In this document: piece by piece, positions 1-12,600 of the stretch
Position numbering within the stretch: the stretch's first letter is position 1
Layout: each line of letters opens with the position of its first letter
Source: Anisakis pegreffii
Lineage: Eukaryota; Nematoda; Chromadorea; Rhabditida; Anisakidae
Length of the DNA: 64,000 bases
Assembly: GCA_035041965.1 (NCBI GenBank)
Contig: JAPYMA010000194.1
Coordinates: 1 to 64,000 of the forward strand
Direction of reading: 5' to 3'
Program-made: the position numbers and the translations under genes
Notes under the pieces: generated by a model
What the model was told of the DNA's origin: nothing
The model's database searches: none
The model's input: the letters and a program-made list of their open reading frames with translations, nothing else

Positions 1-2065
1 AAAGTGTAAATGAATTATCATTGAATGTTTTCTTTCTTTTTTTTTCGAAGAAATCATTTATGTGTGAAATTGTTCGTTGCATTTATCAATAATAATAAAA
101 CAATTCTTTCTCCTCTCTTCGCATTCTTTTTCTCAGTTCAAACACACTGTTTTGAATCAGTTTTCTTACTTTTTCCAGTGATTCTGGCAGTATCTCGTGG
201 TATTTTTTACGGATTTCTGGCAGCATATATGCTAATAAATACTACTAATGATTATCGAGCTCATTAAGTGTTCTATATCCATACACAAACCATCTGTTTG
301 TTTATTGCCATTCATACTTGATGTACGATGTTTGTAATGCAGAGGAGATATATTAGTTCAGTGAGTGAGATGTTTACGCTTAGAAGACAACAAAAGCACT
401 GAAGCACTAATCTGGCTTATGGATTTATGTGTGGTTAGCGAACGGCACAAGAAAGTGGATATGTATTATTGCTGCTTAGAGATGATGAATTACGGTTTTG
501 GATTTTGTTTCGTTTAACTTACAAAGTGAAATCATTTTTTGCGTTGCGTTGGATTACATCGTGAATTATTTATTATATCCTTGAATCGTATATATGCTTT
601 AGCCTAGATATATAGCCGTCATACATATATATGTATCGAATGAGCATGCGGCGTACACGTACACAAACTTATATAAATCGAAAATAATCCCCAAGAGGAC
701 GAGATTATCACAATAAGTTTTTCCACTTTCCATACTTGAGTACACGCTAGCTTCATCAATGTCGTATGTCAGCAGTACTATCTGTCTTATATTCAGTGCT
801 TTGCGTTCTTTATCAAATGTTTACCCGTTCATTAAACATCATTACTCGTCTATTGTTTCATTTTCTTCTCCCTTAGCAATGTGTTCGTTCCGATTCAATG
901 TGATATACATTATGCATTATGCATCTGGTCGAAATATTGAATGCAGTTTCAGAATGCATTAACTAATAATTCATTGCAAGCATATTAATTGATTTCACCT
1001 CGTCTTATAGTTAGTTGTTCGTTTCAATAGAATCAGTCAACACGTAGAATGATAACTGACTGACTCTGAGTGCATCCTCTCCGTTATAGATGTTTGTCAC
1101 ATGCATTGAATCGTTCCCGTCATTCGTTCGTTCACATTGTGGTGGTGCATCGATCATCGATTAATATTTTAAAAGCGTGAATAGTCCTTGCTCATCTTAA
1201 TGTTATAAGATTCTTCGTTGCCTAGCAGTTCACTGATGGAAAACAGAGTGAATCAAGCAGCTAGCAAACGTTGATCAGAGACGCTTTAATTGAGCCACAT
1301 GATGACCATCCTCTGACCCGAGATTTTGAACATATGAGCAGCTGTACGGGCGCGAATAGCTTACGATACCAATCAGTTGATACGTTTCATGATAACAAAT
1401 ATCGTGGTCATCACGCGTAGTTGACTAAAAACGTGTAATTCGTATAATATCCCGATGTGATGTGTGCTGTTTGTTTATTCGCATATACAAACAATCGTGT
1501 TCGTGTAACATAAACATAACCCAAACGCTATTATCGATCAGTCCATCCCTTTCCTATTTTCTGATCAATCAATCGATAATAACATACGTGTTATTTTATG
1601 CGTTCTCGTATATTACTTCATCTTATCATTATCAGTATTATTCATTCAATGTATTTGTTATATGAATCATCAGTTCCTGTTATTAATATACGGGTTGTTG
1701 TGATTATTGCCGTGATTGCATAATATTATTCATAATATTCATATTATCATCGTTATTATTATTTTTATTATTTTATTATTATTATTATCATTGTTATTAT
1801 TATGATTATTATTGTTATTATTATTATATTGCTAGTAGAATATTAGTATTGGTAATAATAAGTAGCATATTTTCATGCTGTGGTAGCGTTTCGTAATAAT
1901 GGTTGTGATTCATCATTTTGATGGCTTACCTCGAAGAGGAATTAATTGATAGACATTTATTCAGTTATAATTATCAACGTATATTTTTTATTGTGTAATT
2001 ATAATTTGGTACTGTTATTATCATTGATTACTCTCGTTATTGCACTACTTACATGAACTAGAAGA
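1..2065. other. Non-coding AT-rich stretch upstream of the DESI2-like gene
   Basis: I see no convincing exon here. The short open frames at 25-267, 759-962 and 1462-1665 are low-complexity, rich in Phe, Ser and Ile, and have no usable splice context. The stretch probably holds the promoter and 5' leader of the DESI2-like gene, but no clear TATA element or trans-splice site could be assigned. Confidence 0.6.
1736..1835. repeat. ATT/TTA trinucleotide microsatellite
   Basis: About 100 bases made almost entirely of imperfect TTA/ATT triplets with occasional CAT and GTT units. A shorter related run lies at 2221-2277, inside the first intron of the next gene, and an ATC/ATT-rich one lies at about 9856-9945 in an ELYS intron. 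Confidence 0.85.
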
Positions 2066-4911
2066 ATGGCGCGTGCTCCGGTTCGATTGAATGTCTATGA
2101 TATGGTACTCGTTCTTTTGATTATCTTTCATTTGAGCAATTGCATTTTTTTGAAAGTTTATATCAAGACAGGCAATATTTTTGCATATTGCGATGAGTAG
2201 TAGTAACGTTTTTTAGTACGATACTGCTACTGTTATTACTATTATTGTTGTTATTATTATTGTTATTATTACTATTAATTCGCATTAGAGATCCTTTAAT
2301 GAGGAAACAACTTTATTTGTGTTCCATATGAAAACCGCCTTCGTGTTTTTTCGAGCTGTACGAAAATGAGTTGAAAATCGCATTCCAAATTGAAAAAAGT
2401 TTTATTGAAATGGCCTGGAAAAGTCGTTAGAACTTTGATCTACTTAAGATAGTAAGAACTGAGGTAGTGAAATGAACCTAGAACGCAGATGAAAAAGTGA
2501 TAATGAGAAATATTCAGTATTGGTTGAATGAATATGCGTCGACTGTTGGATTTGGTGTGTATCACTCTGGAATAGAAGTTTATGGAGTTGGTATGTTTTT
2601 ATTTCATTCTGCATTGATTTCATTCAGCCACGACATTTATATACTTTGAACCCGATTTCGCCCTCGACTCCAACCATGTTAGGTAGCATTGAGTAACTGC
2701 GATTACGAATTACTTTGATAGGGATAATTCTCTTCTTATCAGTGGTGAGTTTATCGATGAGGAAGTGGCAGCTAGGCGTTTGATTAAATAATCGCAGCTG
2801 TAAACGTTATTATCATTATATTATTGTTTTTATCGTTGATTTTATTATTGTGCTTTATGTTGTATTAAAATTGAAAATTTGATCGCAGAATATGCGTATG
2901 GAGGACATCCGTTTGCCTTCTCAGGTGTCTTTGAAAACACACCACAGGATGCAGAGGAACTGGGTGAAAATTTTAAATTCAGGTAATTTCATTAAGAAAA
3001 TTTTGACAGCGAGATGAAGATAAACTAGCAACTTATTCCTTGTAAACGAATAATCTTATTACACATATATGCCTTCTAAAAGGGAGTGACTCTGCCAATT
3101 ACTACTTGTCACAAGCCTTTACTACGAGCGTGAAAAAGTTGTCGTTTGAAAGCAAGCTCAGTGAAGTTGATCACTAAAAAATTGTCAACATTTTTTAATG
3201 TTTAGCGGAATGTGTTTATTATTCGTTCAGTAATCAGCTGCATAATAATAACAGTCATTTGCAATTCATCTCATCTCATCTCATTTCACATAAAGCATTT
3301 TTCTTCATTTGCACATTTCAGTCAGTCAGAAAGTCATGTTCATGTCTTCTTGAAATATTTATACCACATCTGTTTCAATGAATCATCACACTATCTTGGT
3401 CATTCATTTGTTTATTCATCTCAAGCATCCGTCCATTTTGCGCAATTGCTAATGAGAACATTCTTGTTGAGAATTCTCATTTTGGGAAACCGTTACAAAA
3501 AATCATTTGGAATGACTTTTTAATGGGTTAGGTATATATCACATATCAACATGAGTGTATATTGCAGAGAAAGTATTTTGATTGGTGAAACGGACTTCAG
3601 CGCTACAGATGTACGACATATGATACAGTTGTTTGGACACGAGTATCGTGGTGATAAATATCATTTGATATCTAAAAATTGTAACCATTTTTCTGCCGCC
3701 TTTGCAAAGGTTATTATTATTGGTTCGGTTTATGAGTTCTACTCGGAATTTTACTTTTTTCAATTCAAAATTGTTACATTACGTACCAGATGTGGTTTGT
3801 TAACGGATTCAGCGATTCCAAATTTTGTTGCAAAGAATTGGTGAAGCAAAGAGAACTGTACGATAGCGATTACACGTAGAATATTGTGCAAGAGAATTAG
3901 GAAGTTTTATCGAATGCGAGTGGATTCGTTGAAGGTTTCATCAGGATTGCAGAGAAATTAAAAATGGAATTTCAGACGCTAACAGGACGTGATATCCCGG
4001 GATGGGTGAATAGACTGGCATCGTTTAGTGGTTCAATACCTTTCCTGGAGAAGTGCCTTCCACAAGAATGGTTAACGCCCGCAGCACTGAAGCAAACAAT
4101 TGAAGAGCGAAGAAGATCAAATGAATTTAGCAGTATTGATAGCGCTGAAGAAATACACGAAGAGAGCAGTTTGAATAGACGATCAAGTCTGCCGTGTAAT
4201 GGGCGCAGTCAAGGTTTGTTTATGATTTGAAGTTTATTCTTTTTATATTCTTTTTATTAGTATGGCTTAATGAAGTTTATTGTCTTTATCAGTATGGCGA
4301 AATGAAACAAAAAATTTCATCTGAATAAAATTGATCAAGAAAAAGAATTCTCACAGGGGTGGTTGCTCGCTCACTGCCATTATGTTTTTTGGCTCGGTTT
4401 TGAAAACACTTCTGAAAGTTAATAAAAATTTTATTTTCAAAATTGTTCCTATTCAAGAGGAACTTAAAATGATTATTCATTGATGAGCAGTCATGGTCTA
4501 TGTGGAATGAGCTAGCGTGTCAGGTGCTAGTCTGAATATGCGAAGTAATTTTTTGAGTGCACATGCTTAGAGAATTATACGCCTGGATTGTATGGGATTG
4601 AATGTGGCATTTGATTGAGTTCTGTAATTGTAGAATCGCGAGAGAAGAACGGCGCCATAGCGGCATCGCGACTAGCGAGTAAATACACGTGTTCGGCCTC
4701 ACCCCCCTCGTCATCTACTTCAAAGTCATCAACCACAATCAATAACACATCACTGTCCTCGTCACGCAATACCTCTTCATCAGCAACAACCTTAAATCAA
4801 GTACCATCATTTTCTCGTCTGTGGAATTCCATTAAGAATATCACTCAGTCTGATAGTGTTAACACTCAAAATGATAGCAGTCAACTCAATTCACATTCAC
4901 ACAAACAATAG
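2066..4911 (+). CDS. DESI2: DESI2-like PPPDE-domain deSUMOylating/deubiquitinating peptidase, six exons
   Basis: Exons 2066-2104, 2518-2590, 2889-2982, 3568-3709, 3976-4213 and 4634-4911 join in one frame (864 nt, 287 aa). The family removes SUMO or ubiquitin through a papain-like His/Cys pair. The His lies in [10 protein letters not shown] (His29) and the Cys in the KNCNHF motif (Cys107), almost exactly where human DESI2 has them. Other family blocks visible are LNVYDM, AYGGHPF and PxWVNRL...[11 protein letters not shown]. Vertebrate DESI2 is about 194 aa; here a Ser/Thr/Asn-rich, low-complexity tail of roughly 95 aa is added, mostly from the last exon. The first ATG gives the expected N-terminus, so the start is well supported. 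The product is probably cytosolic. Identity as a DESI2-type protein is secure; the substrate is not known from sequence. Confidence 0.93.
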
Positions 4912-6690
4912 CATTGGTATGATTTTATCAAGAGTTATCCTACATGAAACTGTCATCGCCATCATCATTCGTATTTTATTTTAATGTTGCATTGTACGTC
5001 CATTTCCACCTTTACGTATTCATTTCAGTGGCGATTTTTCAATTGTTTGATGCACTTTCAACAATAATGATGATAATGCATCAGAATCAGTTCAATAGAT
5101 TACCTCTCAATTGATATTTTCGATTCAGGTCTTTTCGAAACTGTGGTCGTCTTAATACTCATAACCGGAAAATTTGATAATACAAACGTCAGTATCACTT
5201 AATATCCATCCAAAACAAATTCCCACTTGTAAAAATAAACTTTCCGTTGTGCGAACCAAAAACAGTAAGAAGAATATTACTGTTGAGTGTCTCGATGAGC
5301 AATGCATCGCGCAATCATATGGAATTATTTAACCATTCAGAGCAAATTTCCATCTGATATCCATTCAGAACAAAGTAGATAAACATAATATGGAAAAAAA
5401 CATAAATTCAAAACAGGGAATTACTTTCGTGAAATGTGTTGTTTTCATTCATTTGTATATTGTTCCGTTCCATTTCTAGATGCTCTTCTATTTGGGGTGT
5501 GTATCCATTGATGAATACGTGCTTCTCATCAATTATATCATTACTCTGATGTTTTATGAATTGTCCTAAACTCAGTTTGTTAGCTTTATAATGTCAGAAT
5601 TGAGGCCTTTTCAATGATTTGATTGTGTTTCAGTCATTCATCATTGTCTTTATTAGTATCATCATTATGATTACTGTCATTGTCTTCGGTTTTACTTCAT
5701 TATTAGTATCCAATTCAATGTTATTCCGTGAAATTATTGGTTGCATACGTTTGTGAATTTTATCAGTAGTTTTATGGTTAGACATGGCTTTTTTCTTTCC
5801 CGATATTCAAAAATTCAAAGGCGTGCCTACAATCGTCAAATTGATTCGCATGGTTTTTGCATTTTAAAAAAAGTGATTTAAAACGCTAGGTCGGAATTAT
5901 ATTCGTCTGTTTATACCGCTTAATATTTTTTGATGAGACAGCTTTGAAGTATTGGAATAGGAATGTCATTGAAATATTGATCTTAATTTTCAGTTATGCC
6001 TTAATATAGAGTGCACTTATGCTGTGTTCTGTTGTTTGTGTTAATATTGTGTTCGTTTCGGTTGTTCAGAGCGATATTATTGCTCGATATTGTGAATTTA
6101 AATTTGTCAACTGAATCGCAATTTCACATTTCAACTCCGTCGATCCGTATAGAGTGAGTGGGTGGGTAGGCATTGTCCGTTGTGGGTTGTTAGCGTGAAA
6201 GTTTCGCTGCTTGCAAAATACTGCTGCGAATTTGAATGAGAGTGTTTGGTTAGGGGAATTGGAATCATTGATTGTGAGAGTTCAAATTTCTATGTGAGAA
6301 TGTGATTTTCGTAGGGTAAAACAATAAGTCCGTTTATGATATTTGAGTTCGATTTCAATGCTTAGTTCATAGTGGTGCCGTATCCGCGGAGGAGAAGGGG
6401 AAGCAAAATAATGATCGATCATTGTAATAATGACGTGTTTCATAGATCAAAATGAAATTATACCAGGCGGCATTTCATCGTTGATGAAAACTTCTTAGAG
6501 ATATAATTTTACATAGTTTTGGATGAGGTGTTGTTCGATGCAGAGGATAAATGAGAAGCAAGTAAAATTGGAGACGATTTTGAGGTGATTGCAGAGGGGA
6601 GGTGTTCGCAGCTATTTTTTAGAATTACATCTTATTGTTAATAAAATTGCAAGTGATTGATCGATCAGGCTCTTAAGATTAGTGTTCGAA
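4912..6690. other. Intergenic/3' UTR stretch with no gene seen
   Basis: AT-rich sequence between the DESI2-like stop and the first ELYS exon. An AATAAA-like string lies near 5234. No frame of useful length and no tRNA-like structure was noticed. Confidence 0.6.
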
Positions 6691-9600
6691 ATGCCGTTTT
6701 ATTTGTTGCATAGGCGAGGCTTCGTCCATTTGCCCCCACTGCTCGTTTCACGGTGAGTTGATGATTGCGGAGGTAATCAAATGTGAATTTCGATAATTGT
6801 GAATGAACCAACCTATATGCATTTAATTGTGTGTCTTCCTTCCATTGCGATAAGCATAATCGTTAATGAATTTATCAAATTGAAAACGGTTTGATTCAGG
6901 AGCTGATTAATTGGAACTTGTGTGGTAACCTGATCATACGATGATATTCAGTGATTAGCATTCACTTTTTTGAACGAAGTAATTGTTGATCACTTTTTAT
7001 AAGAAATAGCGCATTGAACGTAATCGTTCACCATGAAGAATTCACGGTTTCAGTTACGCTTCTTTTATGAGAATGCGATATCGAATGGAATTTGTTCATC
7101 ATCCTTCCTAGTTTATCTCATTTTGTATGGAATGTTCAATTGAATTATAAACTGTAATAAAATATTCTTTTAACAGAATGGCAATGCTTGAATGTGAATG
7201 TAAGTACAGTGCAGCAGTATGAAATAGATATGCAAACGACTAATACCGATTATTTATTGTCAAAGACGTGGGTATGTAATTAAGGTTATGAGTCCACTCG
7301 TGGTTCATGAATACCGCACAATTGAGTGTTTTCTACGATGATAACGTTGATGAAGGACAGATTCATGGGGCAATTTTTGCTGTTATTGAGGGGCACTGAA
7401 TCAGGTTGGATGTTAAGCCTAGCTTTCGAACGCACATCGAGGATGCCTTAATGCTCGCAGCACAGGATCATTTCAGCCAAAGTAAGGTGTGCTCAACTGA
7501 GGGCTATCTGAAGTTAGTGGTTGACAAAATAGTAGATTGCACCGACTCTTCTGACCTCACACACGATAATTTTTTCGATGTTCCAGGCCAAGTGCCACCC
7601 AAAGGTTTTCTCTCCGTGATTTTTGGTGTCCAAATCAGTGACAATTTAAGTTCAAAAGTTATTTGAAGCAAGAGCAAGCAATTTTTCGCAAGGCTAGATC
7701 GCGGCGTCTCATAAATTCTGTAACGACCATAAAGTAATTAATCACTGGATCATAGCACTACCGAATCCTTGCTATAACATCTTCCTCACTAATTATTTCT
7801 CTCATACCTGAGAGAATTTTAACTGCTCCAATTTCAATCACCAATTGTGACTGTTGAACATCACCGCTGATCACGCCAAGTGGCATAACTGTCGTAACTT
7901 GACAATTCCAGTCAAAGCTCATTAAGTTTTTTCAAGCTACTGAATCCATGCTACTGAATAATATACATCTCCCTCATTTATAATTTCTCTCAGGTGCGAG
8001 AGAATTTCAATCATTCCAAATATATACCAATTGTAATGACCATTACCGCTGATGATTCCAAACAGTATAACTTTCGTAACAACGTTGCTGGTCAGTGTTC
8101 AGCTGGTTGTCGTGAAGCTCTTATAACTTTCTCTTGTAACCAATAATGAGTACCTCACGAAATCCTGATAAACATTGACCAGAAATTCTTTCGTATGTAC
8201 TCACATTGACCAGAAACGTAATGTGAGTTCCGTCAGTGGCGAACCGTCACTCTGTTCGTACTTGGCGAACTGTGTGTATACCATTCATAATGGCGCTGCT
8301 TGTTTGACAATTTTCTCTTATTGACAACAACTTTTTTTTTAAATTTTATCTTTTGTGGGCAACTTTCAAGGAAAATTTTTTCTCAAATAGTTTAGCGCAA
8401 GCTCTTATTGCAGACATTTTCCCGATTAGGTGAGAAAAGTTTATAGCGAGTTGGATAAGTTGAAGCGATTCGTTAACAGAATGGAATTATACGCTTGTTA
8501 ATATTCATTGTGGCTGAATTTGAATGCTTGTAATGCAATTTCGTTTTTGCTTGCGTTGAATAAGATTCATGTAGTTTTGTCTATTGCAGTATGGTAGAAT
8601 TTGAAGTAAAGCAATGTGGCACGGTGTTTGGAGAACGGCTGGTGCGCAGGTCTCATGACGGCATCGCAGGCCACTTTCTTACCGGTGCAAGTTAGTTGTT
8701 CAGCTTTTATATTGATTGTCGAAATTTAGATTTTACCCTCTTTTTGACGACATCGACATTACGCTAACGTTGCTATGTTCAGTTATTATCGTTTGTTCCA
8801 ATGGCCAATGCAACGAACTGTTGAGATGGCGGCCTCATGTTTTTATTATTCCTCAGCGTGATATTTATTACCTTTACAATTTCTTGTCTCCTCTTAATTC
8901 AAATTAGAGCAGATTGGTTTTTTAAGCATTTCTTTCTACTATTAAATCACAAAAAAGTTCGAAACAGTGGTAAGAAGCACTTTCAGAAGACGTTACAAGT
9001 GAAAGCATGTCGGAATTGTTGATATCACCGTTGATACGATTGTATAGAACTAATGGATAAGTCAGCATAATACAGTCTTGATAGGAAAGCGATGAAATAA
9101 ATGACATCTGCAAAAAAAAGCATCTGAAGTGAGGGGGAATCTTCGACCTCTAGCTTAGTAGTCTTGTGCGTTATTCATTGAGCGAGACGAATCACTAATA
9201 ATTTACGCAGCAGCATCAGTGCAATGTCGATCTTGCCTCAAGAGGTCAAAAATAAGCTTTACCCTCCGTCGGATTGAGAAAATTACAAGACGCATTTGTA
9301 ATTGTCGCCTCAAGCCTCTCCGAAATGTTATCGCACCTCTCTGAATGCGATCGTCTGGTTTAATGCTTTCAGATTTGTCTAGAACTGATTTGTATTTTTA
9401 TGTTATTTATGGGTATTTCAGCTTCAGAAACCGGTTTGTATTACACAATTAATAAAGGCCAGATCTCGATTTGGAGGTTTGGTAGAGTTTCAAGATTAGC
9501 CGATTGTTTTTTTGGTGATGAGGCAGAGGTGGTCGGTGCGTGTTATGTGCCATTTAAAGGTGAGTCTGTCTCTTGCGCTTCAATTAATTGTGATTATTGA

Positions 9601-12600
9601 ATATCACCTCGGTGTTGCTGTTTCGTTCGTCATGGTTCCTTATTTATCGGTACTGAAATTTGAAAAAAGACTTTTTTAAAGAGGAAACGTAATTTCATTT
9701 GAAAGAGTTTGTGCTTCTGAGTGTAGTTATCAACTGCATTCAGTATTGCTCCTTGCTCTAGCCATAATTAACTGCTTGCTGAAAATTTTTGTCTCTAGAA
9801 ACCGTTCTCTTTGAAGTTGGAAGTTGGCTTGTTGTCTTATATTCACGTGTTGTTATTAAGATTATTATTTATAGCAATAATAGTTATCATCACTACTATT
9901 ACTTATCATCATTACTATCATCATTATTACTATTATAGTGTTGTTATTATACAACAGTACTGATCGCAGTTGTAATCAGAAATAATGTTTGATTTAGTGT
10001 GTGCCTAGTAGAAATCATTAATGAATTCATTACAGATGGCAGTGAGGGTGTTGTTATAGCAGTGAACGACTACTCGAAAGATCCCTCAATATCATTCCTT
10101 GCTTACTATAGTATTGCTGAAGGAAAAATTATTAAGAAGATAAAACTTCGTAAAACGGTTTGGTTTCTTCCCATTTCTTGATTCGTTATCATATGCAGTG
10201 AATTATTATTGAGCGCTGCGGATTTGTGTTTGGGATAAGATTAACTGAACGTTGTTTTCATTATTATTTCTTTATGCCTTTTTGAGTTTAAATTTTTTGA
10301 CGGCTAACATTGAATTTGTTATTCCAAACGATACACTGCGGAGAGTTGAAAAAACGTTAAAATATTTGTCAATAGGGTTTTTCACTTTTAGCAGATTATG
10401 TGAAAGAAAGTGTAAAACAATTGGATTGTTCCTAAAATTTGTTTTGTTAAGATAACATGCATATGCACAGTGCTCGATAATACGAAGTCGAAAGAAATGA
10501 GTGAAATCCATGCGAATCTACGATCCAGTCCACATCTGTTAGCCGTCGGCACAGAGGATGCGTGTTGTTATTTGGTTCATTTTGGTATCTCAACAACCGA
10601 CGAATACGATGCCACATTCACATATGCACCGTTTGCTACCGATATTTGCAGTTAGTTTTTATTGTTGTCGTTTATCGAACGCCTTCACCAAATTTCAGTT
10701 GTTATACTTATGATATCGTTTCATACAAATCGCTGAATTCTTAAAATCACTCTGTAGCAAATTTATTTTTACTTCTATGATGTATGCTGGTGAGCGATTG
10801 ATTTCCATAGTTGTTCTATCGATTTCAATATCGGATAATGACGCGTTTCGTACATCGCAGATGTATCAGCTGACAATATTCACTGATGAAACGATAAAAC
10901 TTGATACGACTGTATCTCATTCGTTCAGAAATTGTATCTTTATTTGCATTCACATTATATTCAGTTTTCATCAACTTTCAGAGCATCACAAGTCTGATAA
11001 TAAATTCAAGATAAGGTCAGTCAATGCAGGAATGTTCGATCTGCGTACAGGTTGTTATTTTGTTCATTTTGTTCGCTCTTTAAACGAACCATTCTGTTTG
11101 AGAAACATTTATACGAAATTTCGACGTATACCTATTTTTTTGGATTATTCTATGAACCAACTAAAAGATGAAGAATATGAAGGAATTAGATATGTAAGTA
11201 TTCAGTGATGAAATAAGATATTGAGCCTGGATTGCATTACGATAAAATTAAATTTACATGAAGGTTGTAAATGAATGAATGTATATAGTTGAATGCAGAG
11301 CAACGAAATTTGTCGGTACAGTTATTTAGATAGAGTATATCGAGCAACAAAAATTGTGTGAGGCATAAACATTAATTGCGGTTATTGAAGAGGACAAAGC
11401 ACGCTCAATGTTATTTAGCCGTTCGGAACATGATATGTCAGTGTGTAGTAATGTGTGAAATGATAATTACGATTTTAGATGCAATATATGTGACAAGTTT
11501 ACTGTACATTGAAATATGCAAACTGATCGTTGTGGGCCTTTCGTGTGGTGCATTCGTTACCGTCAGTCTGCATAATGCACGAAGGTATTACAATTTGCTG
11601 GTGAAATAGTGAAAGCAACATTTTATCGCTTGTAAAATGAAATTCAGAAGATTATTTGTAAAATATTAATGGATTGCTTTCAGTAACTATACGTGAGTTA
11701 TGCGCCATTTTGAATGCTGATTCATTGATCTGTGACGAGTTCTTATTGTTAGAATAGTTTTTCAGTTGTATACATGTGCATGGATAAGTTTTATCAATAT
11801 AAAATTGAATGAAGTTCTCAAATTTGCATTTTGTGCAAACGATTGAGTACGTTAGCTTAGTTTATTGGTTCGCCTGTTGAAAGGGTAATCGAATAAGAAG
11901 GAGGTGAAATGGTCATTGATATGTGCAGTTCTAATGCATGCTTATACTGAAATGCCTGTGATATTATAGTGATGTGTATTACTTCTCGAAAGGATCAGTT
12001 TTTTCAATCGCGTACCAACAGGCAAACGACGATCCACATCCAGTAATTTATCTGTGGTTCGCACATTCGGCTGTTAAATCCGGGTATCTTTTCAGTTTGT
12101 TTATTTTATTGAAGATGTGTCTTACGTCGTCAATTGAGCAATATTATTTGCAACAAGCTTGATTTTAATACTTAACATTAGCTTTTGCATTTGACGTTCT
12201 AATTGATCTGTTCTATTGAACTTTGCTATAGTTTACGTTAGTGTAGAGAGTTGTTTGAAACGAAATGTCGCCTGGATGGATTTTACGAGTACATAATTAC
12301 ATGATATGTGGGATTTATCGATGATCCGTCAAGATTTTCATTCTTCATGAAGCCATCAAAGTGATTCAATTAATTTTTTGTGGCCTTTTCAAGGCGATCA
12401 CTATCATCACGAGCCCACCGTCCCCAAATCGTGCTTGTACGGGTTGATTTCCCCAACGATGAAAAATCTGATCTTCTCACAACGCCGTTCATCCAACAAC
12501 CTCATCTTATGGTGAATTTCATTTATCAGTTTCATTTTACTTGGAAACTTTTAATTATTTACACTTTTTAAGTGAAAACATTCATTTCAATTTACATTCA

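Noticed and set aside
10777..11208. 143-codon open frame
   Set aside because: Only its 3' part (10982-11193) fits the ELYS exon phases. The upstream part is intron sequence that happens to stay open.
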